Origin: RU20A sp042610495
Lineage (GTDB): Bacteria; Pseudomonadota; Alphaproteobacteria; Rhizobiales; Rhizobiaceae
Assembly: GCF_042610495.1 (NCBI RefSeq)
Contig: NZ_JBHGAP010000001.1
Location: 1,178,001 to 1,242,000, forward strand
Direction: 5' to 3'
Length of the DNA stretch: 64,000 bases
The notes below the pieces were generated by a model that made no database searches, was not told the DNA's origin, and saw nothing but the letters and a program-made list of their open reading frames with translations. Position numbers and translations under genes: made by a program. Positions within the stretch are counted from its first letter, which is position 1. Every line of letters starts with the position of its first letter. Of this stretch, positions 61,629-64,000 are shown piece after piece.

Positions 61629-62543
61629 ATGCCGCTCGCCATGAACCGCGATGTCTTCATCACCTGCGCCGTCACCGGGGCCGGCGACACGACCGGAAAG
61701 TCGGCGCATGTTCCGAAATCACCGAAGGAAATCGCCGCCTCCGCCATCGATGCGGCCAAGGCCGGCGCCGCCGTCGTGCACTGCCATGTGCGCGACCCCG
61801 AGACCGGCGCCGCCAGCCGCCGCAACGACCTCTACCGCGAGGTGACCGACCTCATCCGCGCCGCCGACATCGACGTCGTGCTGAACCTCACCGCCGGCAT
61901 GGGCGGCGACCTGATTTTCGGCAATGTCGAGCAGCCCCTGCCGCTGAACCCCGTCGGCACCGATATGGCCGGCGCCACCGAGCGCGTCAGCCACGTTGCC
62001 GAATGCCTGCCGGAAATCTGCACGCTCGACTGCGGCACGATGAACTTCTCGCTCGGCGACTACGTGATGACCAACACGCCCTCCATGCTGCGCGCCATGG
62101 CAAAGCTGATGACCGATCTCGGCGTGCGCCCGGAAATCGAAGCCTTCGACACCGGCCATCTCTGGTTCGCCAAGCAGCTGGTGGAGGAAGGCCTGATCGA
62201 GGATCCGGTCCTCATCCAGCTCTGCATGGGCATTCCCTGGGGCGCGCCCGACGACCTCAACACCTTCATGGCCATGGTCAACAACGTGCCGGCCAACTGG
62301 ACCTTCTCGGCCTTCTCCATCGGCCGCAACGCCATGGCCTATCCGGCCGCCGCGATCCTGGCCGGTGGCAATGTCCGCGTCGGCCTTGAAGACAATCTCT
62401 ATGTCGGCAAGGGCCAGCTCGCCACCAATGCCCAGCTCGTCGAAAAGGCGGTCAACGTCATCGAGAACATGGGTGCCCGCATCATCGGCCCGGCCGAGGT
62501 GCGCGAAAAGCTGAAGCTGACCAAGCGCGCGCCCCGCGCCTGA
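61629..62543 (+). CDS. BKACE-family dehydrocarnitine cleavage enzyme
   Basis: A 304-residue TIM-barrel zinc enzyme of the beta-keto acid cleavage family (DUF849). Zinc ligands His51 and His53 are in VVHCHVRDPETG; later motifs are NLTAGMGGD and LDCGTMNFS. It condenses a 3-oxo acid with acetyl-CoA; in carnitine breakdown 3-dehydrocarnitine plus acetyl-CoA gives betainyl-CoA and acetoacetate. The following gene encodes the enzyme that makes dehydrocarnitine and a thioesterase domain that can free glycine betaine, so the assignment is well supported by context. GAGGGAACATCAC precedes ATG. Confidence 0.9.
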   Translation: MPLAMNRDVFITCAVTGAGDTTGKSAHVPKSPKEIAASAIDAAKAGAAVVHCHVRDPETGAASRRNDLYREVTDLIRAADIDVVLNLTAGMGGDLIFGNVEQPLPLNPVGTDMAGATERVSHVAECLPEICTLDCGTMNFSLGDYVMTNTPSMLRAMAKLMTDLGVRPEIEAFDTGHLWFAKQLVEEGLIEDPVLIQLCMGIPWGAPDDLNTFMAMVNNVPANWTFSAFSIGRNAMAYPAAAILAGGNVRVGLEDNLYVGKGQLATNAQLVEKAVNVIENMGARIIGPAEVREKLKLTKRAPRA

Positions 62544-62599
62544 GAGCGGCCGCGCCTGCCATCGCCCCTTTCCTCGACGTGAAAACGGAAACTCGGATC

Positions 62600-64000
62600 A
62601 TGACCACCATCACCAAGGCCGCCTGCATCGGCGGCGGCGTCATCGGCGGGGCCTGGGCAGCGCGGTTTGCGCTCGCCGGCATCGACGTCGCCATCTACGA
62701 CCCCCACCCGGAAGCCGCCCGCATCGTCGGCGAAGTCATGGCGAATGCCGAGCGCGCCTATGGCCTGCTCACCATGGCGCCGCTGCCGCCGAAGGGCACG
62801 CTCACCTTCTTCAACAGCATTGCCGAAGCCGTGGAAGGTGCTGACTGGATTCAGGAAAGCGTGCCCGAGCGCCTCGAACTGAAGCGCGGCGTCATCAACC
62901 AGATCGATGCGGCCGCAAGCCCGACGGCGCTGATCGGCTCCTCCACCTCGGGCCTCCTGCCGAGCGATCTGCAGGCGGAGATGAAACATCCCGAACGCCT
63001 CTTCGTCGCCCACCCCTACAACCCCGTCTACCTGCTGCCGCTGGTGGAACTGGTCGGCGGCGCGAAGACCTCTGCCGCAACCATCGAGAAGGCCAAGACG
63101 GGCGTCGCCCAGATCGGCATGAAGGGCGTCGTCATCGCCAAGGAAATCGAGGCCTTCGTGGGCGACCGCCTGCTGGAAGCCCTGTGGCGCGAGGCGCTCT
63201 GGCTCATCAAGGACGACATCTGCGACACCGAGACGCTTGACGATGTCATGCGCTATTCCTTCGGCATGCGCTGGGCCCAGATGGGCCTCTTCGAAACCTA
63301 CCGCATCGCTGGCGGCGAAGCCGGCATGCGCCATTTCCTCGCCCAGTTCGGCCCCTGCCTGCATTGGCCCTGGACGAAGTTCACCGACGTCGTCGATCTC
63401 GATGATGCGCTGGTGGAAAAGATCGGGGCGCAGTCGGATGCCCAGGCCAGGGGGCGCTCGATCCGCGAACTCGAACGCATCCGCGACGAAAACCTCGTCG
63501 GCATCATGCAGGCGCTGAAGTCGGGCAATGGCGGCGAAGGCTGGGGCGCCGGCAAGCTGCTCGCCGATTTCGAAAAGCGCCTCTGGGCCGAGGCCGGCGT
63601 CAAAGAGGCAGCGCCCGACACCTCCGCGCCGCTGCGCCTCCTCGACACACGCGTCAATGCCGCCTGGGTCGATTACAACGGCCACATGACCGAGCACCGC
63701 TATCTCCAGCTCTTTGGCGATACATCCGACGCGCTGTTGCGACTGATCGGCGTCGATTTCGCCTATGTCGAGGCCGGCCACAGCTATTACACGGTAGAGA
63801 CCCACATCCGCCATCTCGGCGAAGCCAAGCTCGGCCAGAGGCTCTACACGACGCTGCAGATCCTCTCCCACGACGACAAGCGCCTGCACTTCTTCTCGAC
63901 CGTCAACGATGCCGAAACAGGCGCTGCCCTCGCCACCGCCGAGCAGATCATGCTGCATGTCGATAGCGCCGCCGGCAAGTCCGCGCCGGCCCCGGCCGCC
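62600..64000 (+). CDS. Carnitine 3-dehydrogenase fused to hotdog thioesterase (3' end cut)
   Basis: The frame is open from ATG at 62600 to the window end (467 codons), so the C-terminus is missing, probably by some 20-40 residues. The N-terminal 3-hydroxyacyl-CoA-dehydrogenase-like domain (about 1-320) starts AACIGGGVIGGAWAARFALA, the NAD motif, with HPYNPVYLLPLVELVGG further on. From about 345 a hotdog thioesterase domain follows (VDYNGHMTEHRYLQLFGD). The fusion oxidises L-carnitine to 3-dehydrocarnitine and hydrolyses betainyl-CoA, flanking the BKACE step. It lies 56 bases after the BKACE gene on the same strand, so the two are co-transcribed. The final residues are Ala/Pro-rich. Confidence 0.9.
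   Translation, partial: MTTITKAACIGGGVIGGAWAARFALAGIDVAIYDPHPEAARIVGEVMANAERAYGLLTMAPLPPKGTLTFFNSIAEAVEGADWIQESVPERLELKRGVINQIDAAASPTALIGSSTSGLLPSDLQAEMKHPERLFVAHPYNPVYLLPLVELVGGAKTSAATIEKAKTGVAQIGMKGVVIAKEIEAFVGDRLLEALWREALWLIKDDICDTETLDDVMRYSFGMRWAQMGLFETYRIAGGEAGMRHFLAQFGPCLHWPWTKFTDVVDLDDALVEKIGAQSDAQARGRSIRELERIRDENLVGIMQALKSGNGGEGWGAGKLLADFEKRLWAEAGVKEAAPDTSAPLRLLDTRVNAAWVDYNGHMTEHRYLQLFGDTSDALLRLIGVDFAYVEAGHSYYTVETHIRHLGEAKLGQRLYTTLQILSHDDKRLHFFSTVNDAETGAALATAEQIMLHVDSAAGKSAPAPAA

Noticed and set aside
62399..63958. Minus-strand open frame of about 519 codons at the window end
   Set aside because: It is the antisense of the carnitine dehydrogenase-thioesterase fusion, whose plus-strand translation shows clear NAD-binding and hotdog motifs.

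Overview
This window looks like chromosome (or chromid) from a high-GC alphaproteobacterium of the order Hyphomicrobiales/Rhizobiales, most likely family Rhizobiaceae. The grounds are an ArsR-methyltransferase fusion next to metF, a type II lumazine synthase (RibH2) under its own FMN riboswitch, a rhizobium-type intergenic palindromic element (37115-37199), an erythritol/polyol locus of the rhizobia/Brucella type, and a carnitine dehydrogenase fused to a thioesterase. No rRNA, tRNA, CRISPR, transposase or phage gene was seen. The window reads as accessory catabolic genome: transporters, regulators and substrate-degradation operons.

Layout. 1-17.4 kb is mixed: an EamA exporter, a 25-residue membrane peptide, metF with its ArsR-type regulator, a chemoreceptor, ettA, a three-gene operon (hydrolase, EamA exporter, TPP enzyme), a secreted RNase T2-like protein with an altered active site, a DUF442 phosphatase-like protein, an aldose-epimerase-like protein, an L,D-transpeptidase and an amine oxidase-like flavoprotein. 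17.5-24.7 kb holds a haem-globin chemoreceptor, two ParA-like ATPases without ParB, an iron-alcohol dehydrogenase/aldehyde dehydrogenase pair and a toxin-antitoxin pair. 24.7-33.9 kb holds a glutamine-synthetase-like ligase, an APC permease, an N-formylglutamate-amidohydrolase-like enzyme and, divergently, an RpiR regulator followed by a PotABCD/AfuABC-like ABC importer. 33.95-34.76 kb is the FMN riboswitch, ribH2 and a terminator.

34.9-51.6 kb is a large minus-strand polyol locus. A SorC/EryD-type regulator comes first, then a five-gene ABC importer whose two ATPases both carry altered motifs. After these come erythritol kinase (EryA), a hydroxyacid dehydrogenase, an EryB/GlpD-like dehydrogenase, a class II aldolase, a second FGGY kinase, a HAD phosphatase, EryR, EryH (triose-phosphate isomerase type) and EryI (RpiB type). 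EryC is not present in the window.

51.8-59.0 kb is the most striking part: five tightly packed minus-strand genes encoding a urocanase-like hydratase, a DUF917 protein, an N-carbamoyl-amino-acid hydrolase, a hydantoinase-like amidohydrolase and a histidine-ammonia-lyase homologue that lacks the Ala-Ser-Gly triad needed for the MIO cofactor. Together they match, step for step, the ergothioneine breakdown pathway (ergothioneine to thiourocanate plus trimethylamine, then thiohydantoin propionate, hydantoin propionate, N-carbamoyl-glutamate, glutamate). A divergent LysR-type regulator with two tandem DNA-binding domains sits beside it. The window ends in a carnitine-catabolism operon (CdhR-like regulator, dehydrocarnitine cleavage enzyme, carnitine dehydrogenase-thioesterase cut by the window edge), so two trimethylammonium-betaine pathways lie side by side.
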